Source: a virus
Strand: one strand, 5' to 3'
DNA: 64,000 nucleotides
Virus record (IMG/VR): IMGVR_UViG_3300027749_002876
Location: 460,566 to 524,565 of that record
The notes below the pieces were generated by a model. That model did not search any database. It saw nothing but the letters and a program-made list of their open reading frames with translations, and was not told the DNA's origin. Positions 7,746-16,223 of the stretch are shown one piece after another; the first letter of the stretch is position 1, and each line of letters begins with the position of its first letter. A program made the position numbers and the translations under genes.

Positions 7746-8446
7746 TGAATATAGGGTTTGATGTTATTAGCGACCTTAATCTGGCCGCTGAAGATAGCTT
7801 TGATTGGGAAGATAAGGCAACAAGCCTATACCTAATTATAGCAGGAAATATAAGCAATGATTTGCGAGTAATACATCAAACACTGGTTCATCTATCAAAA
7901 TTTTATCAGGGTATCTTTTATATGCCCGGATCGTTAGAACACGATTCAATGCACCTTATAAAAAACAGATACAGAGAAATAGTAGAACTCTGTAGACCAT
8001 TGAAAAAAGTAGCATGTCTATATAGATATGTAGTTATCATCAATGGTGTTGCCGTTCTAGGAGCAAATGGATGGTACGGTAATAAAAATGATTTGACCGA
8101 CTCTTTAGAGAAGCTACATCTACATTCACAGCAAGTAGAAGATGTAACTTATCTGGGTGCTAGTTTAGAAAGACTTCAACTACATCTGGACGTTAAGAAA
8201 ATAATTGTAGTTACACATAGTTCCCCTAGTCCCGAGTTGTTCTTTAAAGAAAATCCACCCGATCTTGATGTTCAAATTCCAATGATGCAAGTATTAGGAA
8301 ATGATTCAGAAAATAAAGTAGTTACTTGGGTTTATGGTAGCTACAACAAAAATGTTGAAACTACTATCAATAACATAAATTATGTAAACAATTCATGTTA
8401 TGATAAAAATCCTTATTGGCCTAAAAGAATTGATGTAGAAGTTTAA
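7745..8446 (+). CDS. Degenerate metallophosphoesterase-like protein
   Basis: 233 aa. The fold-defining spacing of calcineurin-like phosphoesterases is visible, but metal-binding residues are replaced. The usual SDLH is SDLN (residues 9-12), GD is GN (AGNISND), GNHE is GSLEHD, GHxH-type loops are THSSPSPE and YGSYNKN. The first gene of the window keeps the canonical residues, so the loss is specific to this copy. It probably has no hydrolase activity and may serve as a structural or binding protein. It is coupled to the membrane protein before it. Confidence 0.65.
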   Translation: MNIGFDVISDLNLAAEDSFDWEDKATSLYLIIAGNISNDLRVIHQTLVHLSKFYQGIFYMPGSLEHDSMHLIKNRYREIVELCRPLKKVACLYRYVVIINGVAVLGANGWYGNKNDLTDSLEKLHLHSQQVEDVTYLGASLERLQLHLDVKKIIVVTHSSPSPELFFKENPPDLDVQIPMMQVLGNDSENKVVTWVYGSYNKNVETTINNINYVNNSCYDKNPYWPKRIDVEV

Positions 8447-8751
8447 TTAACATCAGCTTCAACTTTAACCTGTAGAGGGAATCCCTGACTACGTGCATCA
8501 AGTGTAACTTCAATCCCGCGCTGTTCTGCAATCTCATATGGTAATACAGCAACTATAGCACTACCCTGTTGATGAATATTTTCAGTTAGTGATGTAGCAG
8601 TATCTTGATTATAATTAAAATACCCGATTAAACTGTTAACCACAAAATTCATACTGGTAACTTCATCGTTCATATAAATGACTCTATAGAGTGGTGGTTC
8701 AGCAAGATTTATGTTTGGGCTGATTTTAATTTTAATATCTGTTTTGGACAT
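8443..8751 (-). CDS. clpS: ClpS-like protease adaptor
   Basis: 102 aa, the usual ClpS size. An unstructured N-terminus is followed by PPLYRVIYMNDEVTSMNFVV (19-38), then ENIHQQGSAIVAVLPYEIAE (58-77). Residues corresponding to the N-degron pocket are present (Asn28, Asp29, His60). ClpS delivers N-end-rule substrates, normally to ClpA. The only Clp unfoldase in this window is ClpX, so the partner is uncertain. The stop overlaps the convergent plus-strand gene by 4 bases. No clear ribosome-binding site precedes the ATG. Confidence 0.9.
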   Translation of the reverse strand: MSKTDIKIKISPNINLAEPPLYRVIYMNDEVTSMNFVVNSLIGYFNYNQDTATSLTENIHQQGSAIVAVLPYEIAEQRGIEVTLDARSQGFPLQVKVEADVN

Positions 8752-8770
8752 AGTGTTAAGTTAGTTATAT

Positions 8771-8801
8771 GTGCGAGTGTTACCCCGCACATTTATTTAT
8801 A
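8771..8801 (-). promoter_or_regulatory. Late promoter octamer TATAAATA and leader hairpin before clpS
   Basis: The octamer TATAAATA lies at 8794-8801 on the minus strand. Between it and clpS is a small hairpin, GTGCG (8786-8790) pairing with CGCAC (8771-8775). Confidence 0.6.
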
Positions 8802-8815
8802 TAAAATTTATTATA

Positions 8816-9265
8816 TTACTTAGTGTAATTTATTGCAATAGATTTCGGCTTCTTTTCTTCAGGAACTTTACGTTCTAAAAAGATAGAAAGAATTCCATTC
8901 TTTACTTCAGCATGTATAACCTCCACATGTTCAGCTAATGGGAATGTCTGTGTGAAATCTCTACTGCTTAGTCCTCGATGTAAATATTCATAATTAATTA
9001 CTTCTTCACGTACCCTAGATCCAGATACAATTAGTGCATTGTTATCTAATTTAACATCTAATTCATCTTCACCAAACCCGGCTACTGCAATTTCAATGGT
9101 TACAGTTTCCTCACCTGTTTTAATTACATTGTGTGGTGGATAATTAGTATTAGTTTGTCCAGCTGTTAAACGCATTAGTTCGTCTAACATAGAATCAAAT
9201 CCGATTCCAAATTTGTGTATAGATGGAATATCTATAGCACGAAGGGTTAAAGTTTTTGTTGTCAT
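8816..9265 (-). CDS. Small heat-shock protein (Hsp20/alpha-crystallin family)
   Basis: 149 aa. An N-terminal arm (FGIGFDSMLDELMRL) is followed by the alpha-crystallin domain from ~40 to ~135: YPPHNVIKTGEETVTIEIAV, VAGFGEDELDVKLDNNALIV, and the hallmark VKNGILSIFLER near 122. It is an IbpA-like ATP-independent holdase. It sits directly downstream of dnaK, and its leader carries a stem-loop and a ROSE-like element. Common in large T4-like phages, where it is proposed to help virion assembly. Confidence 0.95.
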   Translation of the reverse strand: MTTKTLTLRAIDIPSIHKFGIGFDSMLDELMRLTAGQTNTNYPPHNVIKTGEETVTIEIAVAGFGEDELDVKLDNNALIVSGSRVREEVINYEYLHRGLSSRDFTQTFPLAEHVEVIHAEVKNGILSIFLERKVPEEKKPKSIAINYTK

Positions 9266-9335
9266 GTTTTTCTCCTATTAAGCAAGTTTATGACTATCGG
9301 GCCCGCAGAATGCGGCACCCGATTTTTTATCTAAT
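9266..9335 (-). promoter_or_regulatory. Structured leader of hsp20, ROSE-like RNA thermometer candidate
   Basis: On the minus strand the dnaK stop is followed by a strong stem (ATCGGG / CCGCA ... TGCGG / CCCGAT, 9296-9323). Then comes CTTGCTTAATAGGAG. TTGCT (9281-9285) can pair with AGGAG (9272-9276) around a 4-base loop with a central G-G mismatch, as in ROSE elements that mask the ribosome-binding site of small heat-shock genes. Read on the plus strand the same stem is followed by six Ts, but no plus-strand gene ends here. Confidence 0.55.
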
Positions 9336-11231
9336 TTAATTAGATTCTTTTACTTCCGCATCAACTACATTGTCATTAGCATTCTTTGCTTCTGTAGCTT
9401 CTTTGGCTTTTTGTTCCTCATCATATTTGATTTTTGTGATGGGACTAATTGCTTCGTATAAGTCTTTGATTTTGTTTTCAATTTCTTCTACGTCTGTTCC
9501 AGCTAATGCAACTTCCAATGCATCAATGCTATTAGATGCTTTTTCTTTTTCTTCTGCTGTAACACTATCTCCGTGCTTCTCGTAGTCTTTACGGAAACTG
9601 TTCAATGTTGATTCGCCGTTATTTTTTGCTTGAATAAATTTAACTTGTTTGGCATCAGATTCAGCATTTGCTTCAGCATCATTAACCATTTGTTGAATTT
9701 CTCTTTCAGTTAGTCCTGAATCAGATTTGATAGTAATCTTATTCTCTTTGCCTGTACCTTTATCTTTGGCACTTACATTAAGAATACCATTTGCATCAAT
9801 ATCTAACGTGACTTCAATTTGAGGAACACCACGCATTGATGGAGGAATGCCCTCTAAATTAAATTCACCTAATATCTTATTGTATGTAAACAAATCACGT
9901 TCACCTTGTGCAACCTTAATAGTTACTGCAGGTTGATTGTCTTCCGCTGTACTAAACACTTGACTATGCTTAGTTGGGATAGTTGTATTCTTCTTAATCA
10001 ATTTAGTGAATACACCGCCACTTGTTTCAATACCCAAACTCAGTGGTGTCACATCCAATAACAATACGTCAGTGCGTTCACCGGCTAATACACTACCTTG
10101 AAGTGCCGCACCTGCCGCCACTGCTTCATCAGGATTAACATCTTTGCGTGGTGCCTGACCAAACAACTTCTCAACTGTTTCTTGTACTTTGGGCATACGT
10201 GTCATACCACCAACAAGAATAACCTCATCAATGTCAGCAATTTTAACACCGGCATCTTGTATAGCTTGTTGACATGGTTTGATACTACGTTGAATCAATT
10301 CATCAACTAACAATTCTAATTTAGCACGACTTAATTTAACATTTAAGTGTTTAGGTCCACTAACATCGGCTGTGATATATGGCAAGTTAACATCTGTTTG
10401 AGCACTACTACTTAACTCAATCTTTGCTTTCTCAGCCGCATCTTTCATCCGTTGCAATGCCAATACATCTTTGGTTAAGTCAATACCGTTGTCTTTCTTA
10501 AACTCATCAACTAAGAAGTCCATGATACGTTGGTCAAAGTCTTCGCCACCTAAGAACGTATCACCATTTGTTGATAATACTTCAATTTGTGTTTCACCAT
10601 CAACATCTGCTAATTCAATAATACTTACATCAAATGTACCACCACCTAAGTCATAAACAGCAATCTTACGGTCCGTTTTATCTTTTTTATCTACACCATA
10701 TGCTAGTGCAGCCGCAGTAGGTTCGTTGATAATACGCAATACTTCTAGTCCTGCAATACGTCCTGCGTCTTTAGTTGCTTGACGTTGGCTATCATTGAAG
10801 TAAGCTGGAACTGTAATAACTGCTTGAGTAACTGTTGTACCCAAATAGTCTTCAGCAGTCTTTTTCATCTTACGTAATACTTCAGCACTGATTTGCGGTG
10901 GTGCTAATTTTTGCCCATTAGACTCAACCCATGCATCGCCATTGTCTGCCTTAATGATTTTGTATGGCATCAAGTCAATATCTTTTTGAACCGCTTGTTC
11001 TGTGAACTTACGACCAATCAATCGCTTGGCAGCATAGATTGTATTCTTTGGGTTTGTAACTGATTGACGTTTGGCACTTGCACCTACTAATATCTCATCA
11101 TTGGCATAGGCAACGATTGAGGGTGTAGTTCTTGCACCTTCACTGTTTTCAATTATTTTGGGGATTCCGTTTTCAATAACGGCTACGCAGGAATTTGTGG
11201 TTCCGAGGTCTATTCCAATTACTTTGCTCAT
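9336..11231 (-). CDS. dnaK: Molecular chaperone DnaK (Hsp70)
   Basis: 631 aa from the ATG at 11231, chosen because AAAGGAGAAAAAATG precedes it and [15 protein letters not shown] is the canonical Hsp70 start. The nucleotide-binding domain contains [10 protein letters not shown] and the VGGMTRMP loop. The substrate domain has [13 protein letters not shown], and a helical lid follows. E. coli DnaK is 638 aa, so this is essentially full length, ending in a polar Asn/Val/Glu tail instead of the EEVKDKK motif. I see no DnaJ or GrpE gene in the window, so it may use host co-chaperones. Confidence 0.97.
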   Translation of the reverse strand: MSKVIGIDLGTTNSCVAVIENGIPKIIENSEGARTTPSIVAYANDEILVGASAKRQSVTNPKNTIYAAKRLIGRKFTEQAVQKDIDLMPYKIIKADNGDAWVESNGQKLAPPQISAEVLRKMKKTAEDYLGTTVTQAVITVPAYFNDSQRQATKDAGRIAGLEVLRIINEPTAAALAYGVDKKDKTDRKIAVYDLGGGTFDVSIIELADVDGETQIEVLSTNGDTFLGGEDFDQRIMDFLVDEFKKDNGIDLTKDVLALQRMKDAAEKAKIELSSSAQTDVNLPYITADVSGPKHLNVKLSRAKLELLVDELIQRSIKPCQQAIQDAGVKIADIDEVILVGGMTRMPKVQETVEKLFGQAPRKDVNPDEAVAAGAALQGSVLAGERTDVLLLDVTPLSLGIETSGGVFTKLIKKNTTIPTKHSQVFSTAEDNQPAVTIKVAQGERDLFTYNKILGEFNLEGIPPSMRGVPQIEVTLDIDANGILNVSAKDKGTGKENKITIKSDSGLTEREIQQMVNDAEANAESDAKQVKFIQAKNNGESTLNSFRKDYEKHGDSVTAEEKEKASNSIDALEVALAGTDVEEIENKIKDLYEAISPITKIKYDEEQKAKEATEAKNANDNVVDAEVKESN

Positions 11232-11299
11232 TTTTTCTCCTTTATAAAGCAAGATTCTAATTTCAGACCCGATAATCGGCATCTGAGTACATATTTATC
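11232..11299 (-). promoter_or_regulatory. Late octamer and ROSE-like leader of dnaK
   Basis: The octamer GATAAATA lies at 11292-11299. The ~60-base leader has a small CCGATTATCGG stem. It ends CTTGCTTTATAAAGGAG, where TTGCT (11248-11252) can pair with AGGAG (11237-11241). The last 25 bases closely resemble the hsp20 leader. Confidence 0.5.
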
Positions 11300-11329
11300 A
11301 TATTGATAATACGTAAAAAATTCTATTAT

Positions 11330-11545
11330 TTAAAAGTCTTTCTTAGGAAGACTTTGGTCTCTTAAAAATTTCTGCCACCTACGTTTAGCTTGACTTTTTG
11401 CTAGTTTACGTTTGATAGTAGGTTTTACGAATTCTTGACGGTCACGTACCTCTTGTAAGGTGCCGTAGTCTGCGATAACTTTTTTAAATTTCCGCAATGC
11501 TTTGTCTACGTTTCCATCCTGAACTAAAACTTTCCTACCTCTCAT
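11330..11545 (-). CDS. rpsU: Ribosomal protein bS21
   Basis: 71 aa, the normal size. It carries the bS21 pattern: NVDKALRKFKKV (13-24), then a basic helix with FVKPTIKRKLAKSQAKRR (39-56). bS21 binds the small subunit near the mRNA Shine-Dalgarno helix, and phage copies are thought to bias initiation toward phage messages. The ATG overlaps the clpX stop (ATGA), so it is co-translated with ClpX. Confidence 0.92.
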   Translation of the reverse strand: MRGRKVLVQDGNVDKALRKFKKVIADYGTLQEVRDRQEFVKPTIKRKLAKSQAKRRWQKFLRDQSLPKKDF

Positions 11546-12744
11546 ACTATAACTGTTGGCTCCAAAATTTGTTTTCTATCTATATTTATGTTTAGTACAT
11601 TATTATCACGGTACTTTTTAGTGTAGAACATGTGAGGCATCAATACACGCTCAATTTCAGTATGCAATCCACGTGCCCCTGTCTTAAGTGACAATGTATT
11701 CTCTGCTAATTGGTCTAGTGCATCTACCGTAAAGCTTAAATCAATGTTGTCCAAGCTTAACAAGTACTTGTATTGGTCAATATAGTTATTTTTGATTCCG
11801 GTCAATACTGTGATTAACTCATCTTTTGTCAAATCTTCCACATTGACTGTTGTAGTAAAACGACCAATGAACTCGGGAATCATACCAAATTTAACTAAGT
11901 CATCTGGACTAACATTACTTAAATTACCATCAGTGTTGGCGTTTTTAATTTGAGCGCCAAATCCAATACTTGTACCGTTTTCACGATTGCTAACAATACC
12001 CTTTAATCCAACAAATGCACCGCCAGCAATGAATAAGATATTCTTAGTATTGATTTCAATCATATCTCCACCGGGATGTTTACGTCCACCACCAGCTGGA
12101 ATACGACAAACAGTACCTTCAACCAGTTTAAGTAATGCTTGTTGAACACCTTCACCTGACACATCACGTGTGATATTAGCACTTTCACCTTTACGGGCAA
12201 TCTTGTCAATCTCGTCAATGAATACAATGCCACGCTCGGCTAGTTTAACGTCACCACCTGCGGCATTGAGTAGCATACTAATCATTGATTCAACATCATC
12301 ACCTACATAACCTGCTTCTGTAATACTTGTTGCATCTGCTACGATGAAGGGCACTTTAAGATATTTTGCTACTGTTTTAGCAAGTAAGGTTTTACCTGAA
12401 CCAGTTGGTCCTACTAGTAATACATTACCTTTAGAAATCTCTAAGTCTTTAGGTGGTTTGTTGATACGTTTATAGTGATTAGCAATAGCCACACTTAATA
12501 CTTTTTTAGCATTGTGTTGACCAACTACATGAGTATCAAGGAAATCTTTAATAGACTCTGGATCATATGATACTGCATCTTCTATTACAAATTCGTTCTT
12601 GGATTCATCGTCTACCATTAATGTATTGCATAATTCTACGCAATCACTACAGATAGCTACTTCTTCACTTACAATCAATTTTTTTACATTGTCTTTGTGG
12701 TTATCACAAAAGGAACAACGGTTGAGTTTATTTTCTGTTGACAT
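11542..12744 (-). CDS. clpX: ClpX unfoldase subunit
   Basis: 400 aa. N-terminal zinc-binding domain with cysteines 10, 13, 32 and 35. AAA+ domain with Walker A GPTGSGKT (112-119), pore loop GYVG (145-148) and Walker B IVFIDEID (173-180). RKH in GGGRKHPGG is present, and IGF in [10 protein letters not shown] is the loop that docks ClpX on ClpP. All functional loops are kept, so it should partner the ClpP encoded at 3398. The ATG follows octamer GATAAGTA by 5 bases without a Shine-Dalgarno sequence. Confidence 0.97.
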   Translation of the reverse strand: MSTENKLNRCSFCDNHKDNVKKLIVSEEVAICSDCVELCNTLMVDDESKNEFVIEDAVSYDPESIKDFLDTHVVGQHNAKKVLSVAIANHYKRINKPPKDLEISKGNVLLVGPTGSGKTLLAKTVAKYLKVPFIVADATSITEAGYVGDDVESMISMLLNAAGGDVKLAERGIVFIDEIDKIARKGESANITRDVSGEGVQQALLKLVEGTVCRIPAGGGRKHPGGDMIEINTKNILFIAGGAFVGLKGIVSNRENGTSIGFGAQIKNANTDGNLSNVSPDDLVKFGMIPEFIGRFTTTVNVEDLTKDELITVLTGIKNNYIDQYKYLLSLDNIDLSFTVDALDQLAENTLSLKTGARGLHTEIERVLMPHMFYTKKYRDNNVLNINIDRKQILEPTVIV

Positions 12745-12749
12745 ATTAA

Positions 12750-12757
12750 TACTTATC
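12750..12757 (-). promoter_or_regulatory. Late promoter octamer GATAAGTA before clpX
   Basis: The minus strand reads AGATAAGTATTAATATG; the gap to the ATG is 5 bases. Confidence 0.5.
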
Positions 12758-12781
12758 TACAATTTATTGTTTAAATGATTT

Positions 12782-13750
12782 TTATGGACAACTACTGTCA
12801 TCTACTACTGACAACTCAATATTGTGAATATATTTTATTGCCTCTTCCATATTGGTTAGTCTTAATTCTATTAAGTTTTTTTCTGTTTGATTTCCGTATA
12901 CTACTAGTGTAGAACCCAAATCATAAAAAGCTGGCTTCTTACCTACAACAGAATCTGGCACATAACATTGCTTAAACGTTATAGTATTCTTAAAATCTTT
13001 AATAGTTAACAAAATGTTAGGTTTATTTCTTTGCATTTTATCTCTAATAGTCGATGTAATAATCATATCGTTAAACTTATATTGATTTTTACTACCAATA
13101 ACCCAATCTTTAGGATCCTTTGCCATTACAGTAACATTGCTCGGGCTGGGTGTTAACAATCCATTACTGCCATCCTCTAATATCTTCAATGCTTCATTAA
13201 ATGAAACAATGTAGTTATAGTTCCATTTCAATTCTAATGGAATTTCAATGATACCATTGCGATAGCTATCCACTTTAAATTGATGAACCCCTTGAGTAAC
13301 AGTAAATGCTTTTTTGGGATAGTCATTTAATACTTGGTTTAACAATCTATCTGCGTTAGCTTTTACTTGTAGAAATGTTTTATATTGGTTAGAGTGTTTA
13401 TCAGTATCAAAGTTTTTAACTTCTTTACCCACTCCTAATATTCTATCGGATAACTTACTACTGGCTACTTGAACATCAACAATAACTTGAATATGATTTC
13501 CCAATTTAAATGTGTTAATGATTTTGTAATCAGTTACATAACCGGCACTATAAACTAAAATTTCATCTTTAACTAGTTTATAGTTGACAGATTCACGTTC
13601 TGTGGTTACGACTGAGCCAGCAACAATCTCAATCGCTGTTCTAAAAGCATTTAGTTTAGCTTCCTCGAACGTAGATCCTTGACCACTAACCTGCAATGCG
13701 TTAGCAAAAGGTGCTACCAGACATAATAACACTAATAATAGTCTTTTCAT
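12782..13750 (-). CDS. Secreted periplasmic protein, LPP20/FlgT-like N-terminus
   Basis: 322 aa with a signal peptide (MKRLLLVLLCLVAPFANA, cleavage near 18). The following ~80 residues (GQGSTFEEAKLNAFRTAIEI, then AGYVTDYKI) look like the N-terminal domain of FlgT/LPP20-type envelope proteins. The rest is unassigned beta-rich sequence with two cysteines. The ATG overlaps the lipoprotein stop by one base (TAATG). It probably acts in the periplasm with the lipoprotein and the membrane protein upstream; the role is unknown. Confidence 0.65.
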   Translation of the reverse strand: MKRLLLVLLCLVAPFANALQVSGQGSTFEEAKLNAFRTAIEIVAGSVVTTERESVNYKLVKDEILVYSAGYVTDYKIINTFKLGNHIQVIVDVQVASSKLSDRILGVGKEVKNFDTDKHSNQYKTFLQVKANADRLLNQVLNDYPKKAFTVTQGVHQFKVDSYRNGIIEIPLELKWNYNYIVSFNEALKILEDGSNGLLTPSPSNVTVMAKDPKDWVIGSKNQYKFNDMIITSTIRDKMQRNKPNILLTIKDFKNTITFKQCYVPDSVVGKKPAFYDLGSTLVVYGNQTEKNLIELRLTNMEEAIKYIHNIELSVVDDSSCP

Positions 13751-14418
13751 TATTGACCAAAGCGTTTACGCATATACATTGCGGCACGTTCAGTATCATG
13801 GTCCCAACGAATAACTGCCTTAACAGTTTGTCTATCTACGATTTCAGCATCTTTAAGTAATGCACCACGTAGTTTACCTTCAGCATTGTTACGAATGCTT
13901 TCACTCAGTGTACGAACAACCTCGTTATTGTTTTCACGTACAGCAAAGTTTGTGTCTTTGCTTGCATCTTGGTCACTCATTTCAACTGCTTCATCGGCAC
14001 TGATACGATTTTTAATACGATCCTGAGCCTTCTCTACATTCTTTGTAACAGTATTAGAAAAGTTGTTTGAACTAACACCCTCATTCATAAAACGAATTAG
14101 TCTTGCCTTCGCATCCATCTCTGCGGCAATAAATGCACGTTCACGTAATGCTTCACTATTGCCAAAACTATTTGCATAGCCGGTAACTTCAATAGATTGG
14201 ATTTCACCCTTGACACACAATGCATCAGTAACACCAAACATACCTGTGCCAAATGCACAAGACCATTCAATCTTGATACCCTGTCGTTTAAAACTAGAGG
14301 TAAGTTTTTGTGTATTAATTGCAGTAATGGGCGCAGATTCTACACTTGCTTTTTTACTGGTTGACGAACATCCAGCTAGCACCAATGCTACTGAAATTGC
14401 TACTAGTTTGAGTTTCAT
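13750..14418 (-). CDS. Outer-membrane-type lipoprotein, LPP20-like
   Basis: 222 aa from the ATG at 14418, preferred over an upstream ATG because GGAGTATATATG precedes it and the lipobox LVLAGC (Cys17) is then in the right place. Residues 18-19 are Ser-Ser, not Asp, so outer-membrane sorting is likely. The mature part contains SIEVTGYANSFGNSEALRER, then a helical segment, resembling LPP20-type proteins. It has its own consensus promoter within the upstream gene's 3' end. Confidence 0.75.
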   Translation of the reverse strand: MKLKLVAISVALVLAGCSSTSKKASVESAPITAINTQKLTSSFKRQGIKIEWSCAFGTGMFGVTDALCVKGEIQSIEVTGYANSFGNSEALRERAFIAAEMDAKARLIRFMNEGVSSNNFSNTVTKNVEKAQDRIKNRISADEAVEMSDQDASKDTNFAVRENNNEVVRTLSESIRNNAEGKLRGALLKDAEIVDRQTVKAVIRWDHDTERAAMYMRKRFGQ

Positions 14419-14448
14419 ATATACTCCGATTTTGTTAAAGATGTGTTT

Positions 14449-14477
14449 ATTATACACTACTTTTAACTAAACGTCAA
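14449..14477 (-). promoter_or_regulatory. Sigma70-type promoter of the lipoprotein gene
   Basis: -35 TTGACG (14472-14477), 17-base spacer, -10 TATAAT (14449-14454). Confidence 0.85.
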
Positions 14478-16009
14478 CTATTTTGGTTACCCTTTTGAAT
14501 TTTAATGTAATCTTCAATTTGGTAACGCTCATTGTCTGACAACAATTCTGGGTCATACTCGCCCTTTGCAATCATATCAATAAGGTAATCAATGTATTTG
14601 GTATTGTACAAGTATGTATTGCTAGAAGTTTTGGCAATTTCAATCCAATTTTGTCCATCAAATTTGTAAACTTTATTGGGTAATACATCTACACGGGTGA
14701 ACACATCACCTTTATCCGAGGAATCAGGAAACTTTGGTCCAAACCCACTGGTAATCTGTTTACCCGAATCTACTGAGATTTTTAAGAATTCCGGATGCAT
14801 ACTGAATAATGCTTCTTTTTGCATATGTTTACCTTCGTATGCAACATATCCGCCTGGTAATTCTTTAAACGGTAAATCCTGTTTTACCAACATAGTGTGA
14901 TCCTCATCTGCTGTGAGTTCAACATCAGGTTCTTTTGTAGCAACCATTGGCTTAGTATCAAAATGAACGAATGGTTTATTCAAATATGGATGTTGTTTTA
15001 GTATTGATTCTTCTTCAAAAGGACCATCACTAACGTCACATAATTTATTTGGGCAAAATAGACCGATGCCAGTAGCATTTATCAATTCAGTACCACACAT
15101 ATAACAGTTGATTGGTTCATTAACCGATTCTTTAATCTGTACAATTTGGCCATCTGTTAATGGCCCATCATCAGGTTCATATGCTGGTTCTGTGACAGTG
15201 GGAGTTGATACTGGTTCAGTCCCTAGAGGGCTGTCACCCTCCTCATCCCATTCTTTACTTGCATTGGCAGCTAATACTAAAGCAATAGCTAAAGGATCAA
15301 ATACAATAACAAGTAAAATAATAACCCAACGCACTGATGCCTCTAACATATTGGTATCAGCGTTGTCACCATATATCAACGCGGCAATGTATTTTATCGG
15401 ACCGACTTCTGCCTCAACCTTGCGTACCTCGGAAGCAATAGGGGCTCGTTCTTCATTAAGTATTGTAATTTTTTTCTGTTCGGCTTCAATCTCAGCAAGG
15501 AGACGCCCACGTTCCTTTTGTTGACCCCTACGTACAGCCACGGCCTTATCTGCACCCGTTTCTGTTGTACTTCGACCCATAATTTGGTCCACTGCCTCAT
15601 CCATTTGTTTGAGAGCTTTGCGATTAACATCTATATTTTCCTTTGATATTTTAATCTTCTCATCGTATAATGCAATCTTAGATTGTACATCACCTGAGGT
15701 AACACCTTGTTCCATGTGTGCTTTGCTTAAGAAGCCAAAGATACCCATGCTTGTTAATAGTGCAAGTGCAATAACAGCAGGTACAAGATATAGTTTAAGT
15801 AAGAAGCCGGCACGATTCCAATACTTACGTAGCCAAACAGTTGTGGTAATCTTACCTATTTCAAGGATACCGCCCATGATGATAACAGGAACAACCGCAC
15901 CTGCAAAGATGGCGGTTAATCCAATGATACTATACCAGGCTGCGACTGAGCTAAGTGCAAGAGCAACCAATAGTGTAAGATTTGAGAATGATAGAAATTT
16001 TAAGCGCAT
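14474..16009 (-). CDS. Multi-span membrane protein with periplasmic/cytoplasmic coil and zinc-ribbon-like tail
   Basis: 511 aa. Hydrophobic spans near residues 10-28, 30-50, 71-92 and 225-250. A coiled coil lies at ~108-200 (long Lys/Glu/Ile heptads). The C-terminal half is soluble, with CYMCGTELINATGIGLFCPN near 308 (Cys-x2-Cys ... Cys), like a zinc ribbon. Not assignable to a named family. Its position upstream of the lipoprotein and periplasmic genes suggests an envelope-spanning set. Confidence 0.7.
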   Translation of the reverse strand: MRLKFLSFSNLTLLVALALSSVAAWYSIIGLTAIFAGAVVPVIIMGGILEIGKITTTVWLRKYWNRAGFLLKLYLVPAVIALALLTSMGIFGFLSKAHMEQGVTSGDVQSKIALYDEKIKISKENIDVNRKALKQMDEAVDQIMGRSTTETGADKAVAVRRGQQKERGRLLAEIEAEQKKITILNEERAPIASEVRKVEAEVGPIKYIAALIYGDNADTNMLEASVRWVIILLVIVFDPLAIALVLAANASKEWDEEGDSPLGTEPVSTPTVTEPAYEPDDGPLTDGQIVQIKESVNEPINCYMCGTELINATGIGLFCPNKLCDVSDGPFEEESILKQHPYLNKPFVHFDTKPMVATKEPDVELTADEDHTMLVKQDLPFKELPGGYVAYEGKHMQKEALFSMHPEFLKISVDSGKQITSGFGPKFPDSSDKGDVFTRVDVLPNKVYKFDGQNWIEIAKTSSNTYLYNTKYIDYLIDMIAKGEYDPELLSDNERYQIEDYIKIQKGNQNS

Positions 16010-16016
16010 CTAATAT

Positions 16017-16223
16017 TTAGTCTTTAAATAGGTAGCCATAAGTGTTGATAAATTCCTCTACTCCCATTACATATCTGACAGGTATACCAGGTCCTGTTTT
16101 AGTCATATAAGTGACCCAGTATATCCCTTCATCACGTAATTTAATTTGTGTGACAGTGATTGTAGCACCATCTTCAAATACAAAAGATTTACCAACTAGC
16201 TTTTCTAGTTCTGGTGGAATCAT
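16017..16223 (-). CDS. Hypothetical protein, 68 aa
   Basis: Unrecognised small beta-rich protein (MIPPELEKLVGKSFVFEDG...). Start overlaps the stop of the 441-aa gene by 4 bases (ATGA). Confidence 0.6.
   Translation of the reverse strand: MIPPELEKLVGKSFVFEDGATITVTQIKLRDEGIYWVTYMTKTGPGIPVRYVMGVEEFINTYGYLFKD

Noticed and set aside
9296-9334. Hairpin followed by TTTTTT read on the plus strand, as a rho-independent terminator
   Set aside because: No plus-strand gene ends there. On the coding (minus) strand the T-run becomes As before the stem, so it is better read as the structured hsp20 leader.
11232-11282. Upstream start of dnaK giving 17 extra residues
   Set aside because: The extension is encoded by the structured leader, and the consensus ribosome-binding site and [14 protein letters not shown] point to the ATG at 11231.
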